DNA of 21,893 nt, taken from assembly GCA_045632305.1 (NCBI GenBank), contig JAZQWL010000029.1:1-21893 (forward strand). Direction: 5' to 3'. Source of the stretch: SVTX01 sp045632305. GTDB lineage: Bacteria > Bacillota > Clostridia > Oscillospirales > CAG-272. The translations under genes and the position numbers were made by a program. Below the pieces are notes generated by a model. The model was not told where the DNA came from. It was given only the letters and a program-made list of their open reading frames with translations, and did no database searches. This document shows positions 21,853-21,893 of this stretch, piece by piece (position 1 is the stretch's first letter; each line of letters begins with the position of its first letter).

Positions 21853-21893
21853 CTTATTTTAATGATAATATTTGAACTTGTGTCAAATACTAC

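Overview
This window comes from a member of the Clostridia (Firmicutes), probably an uncultured gut-type lineage; I cannot name the genus. The evidence is a dcw cell-wall cluster with a PASTA-bearing SpoVD/PBP2-type transpeptidase, a spore-germination (SpoVAF/GerA-family) protein, NrdR, a PadR-DUF1700-DUF4097 cassette, strong GGAGG-type ribosome binding sites, and TTGACA-17-TATAAT promoters in AT-rich gaps. The MurE carries the DNPR motif of meso-diaminopimelate ligases, so the peptidoglycan is probably mDAP-type.

Layout. (1) Positions 1-9400, minus strand: one peptidoglycan/division operon transcribed rsmH - ftsL-like - pbp (spoVD-like) - murE - murF - mraY - ftsW, the last cut by the window edge. 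It starts at its own promoter (9368-9396), has no mraZ in front, and has no murD between mraY and ftsW. (2) 9547-11782, minus strand: a stand-alone spoVAF-like gene and nrdR, each followed by a terminator. (3) 11836-14175, plus strand: a pyridoxamine kinase-like gene and a MATE exporter, probably co-transcribed and divergent from nrdR. (4) 14176-14718: a non-coding block with tRNA-Thr(CGU) and two tandem ~160-bp repeat units that carry copies of the tRNA T-arm/3' end. (5) 14719-17509, minus strand: rarA, then a lipoprotein with a ComEC-like metallo-beta-lactamase domain, each with its own promoter. (6) 17480-19440, minus strand: the padR - DUF1700 - DUF4097 operon. (7) 19466-21567, minus strand: an operon of a predicted PD-(D/E)XK nuclease-SF1 helicase fusion and a small nitroreductase. 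(8) 21659-21852, plus strand: tRNA-Pro(GGG) with a consensus promoter and a strong terminator.

How the genes work together. The dcw operon supplies the enzymes that make the UDP-MurNAc tripeptide (MurE) and pentapeptide (MurF), attach it to the lipid carrier (MraY), and polymerise and crosslink it at the septum (FtsW with the PBP, scaffolded by FtsL). RsmH methylates 16S rRNA. The rest is a mix of housekeeping (NrdR, RarA, tRNAs), envelope sensing (PadR cassette) and accessory functions.

The most unusual signals are: (a) the tRNA-Thr-anchored tandem units, which keep the same architecture, spacings and loop while their stem sequences differ completely; (b) a four-cysteine zinc-ribbon-like insert next to the KTG motif of the PBP; (c) a ~190-residue cytoplasmic extension on the FtsL-like protein; and (d) the nuclease-helicase fusion gene.
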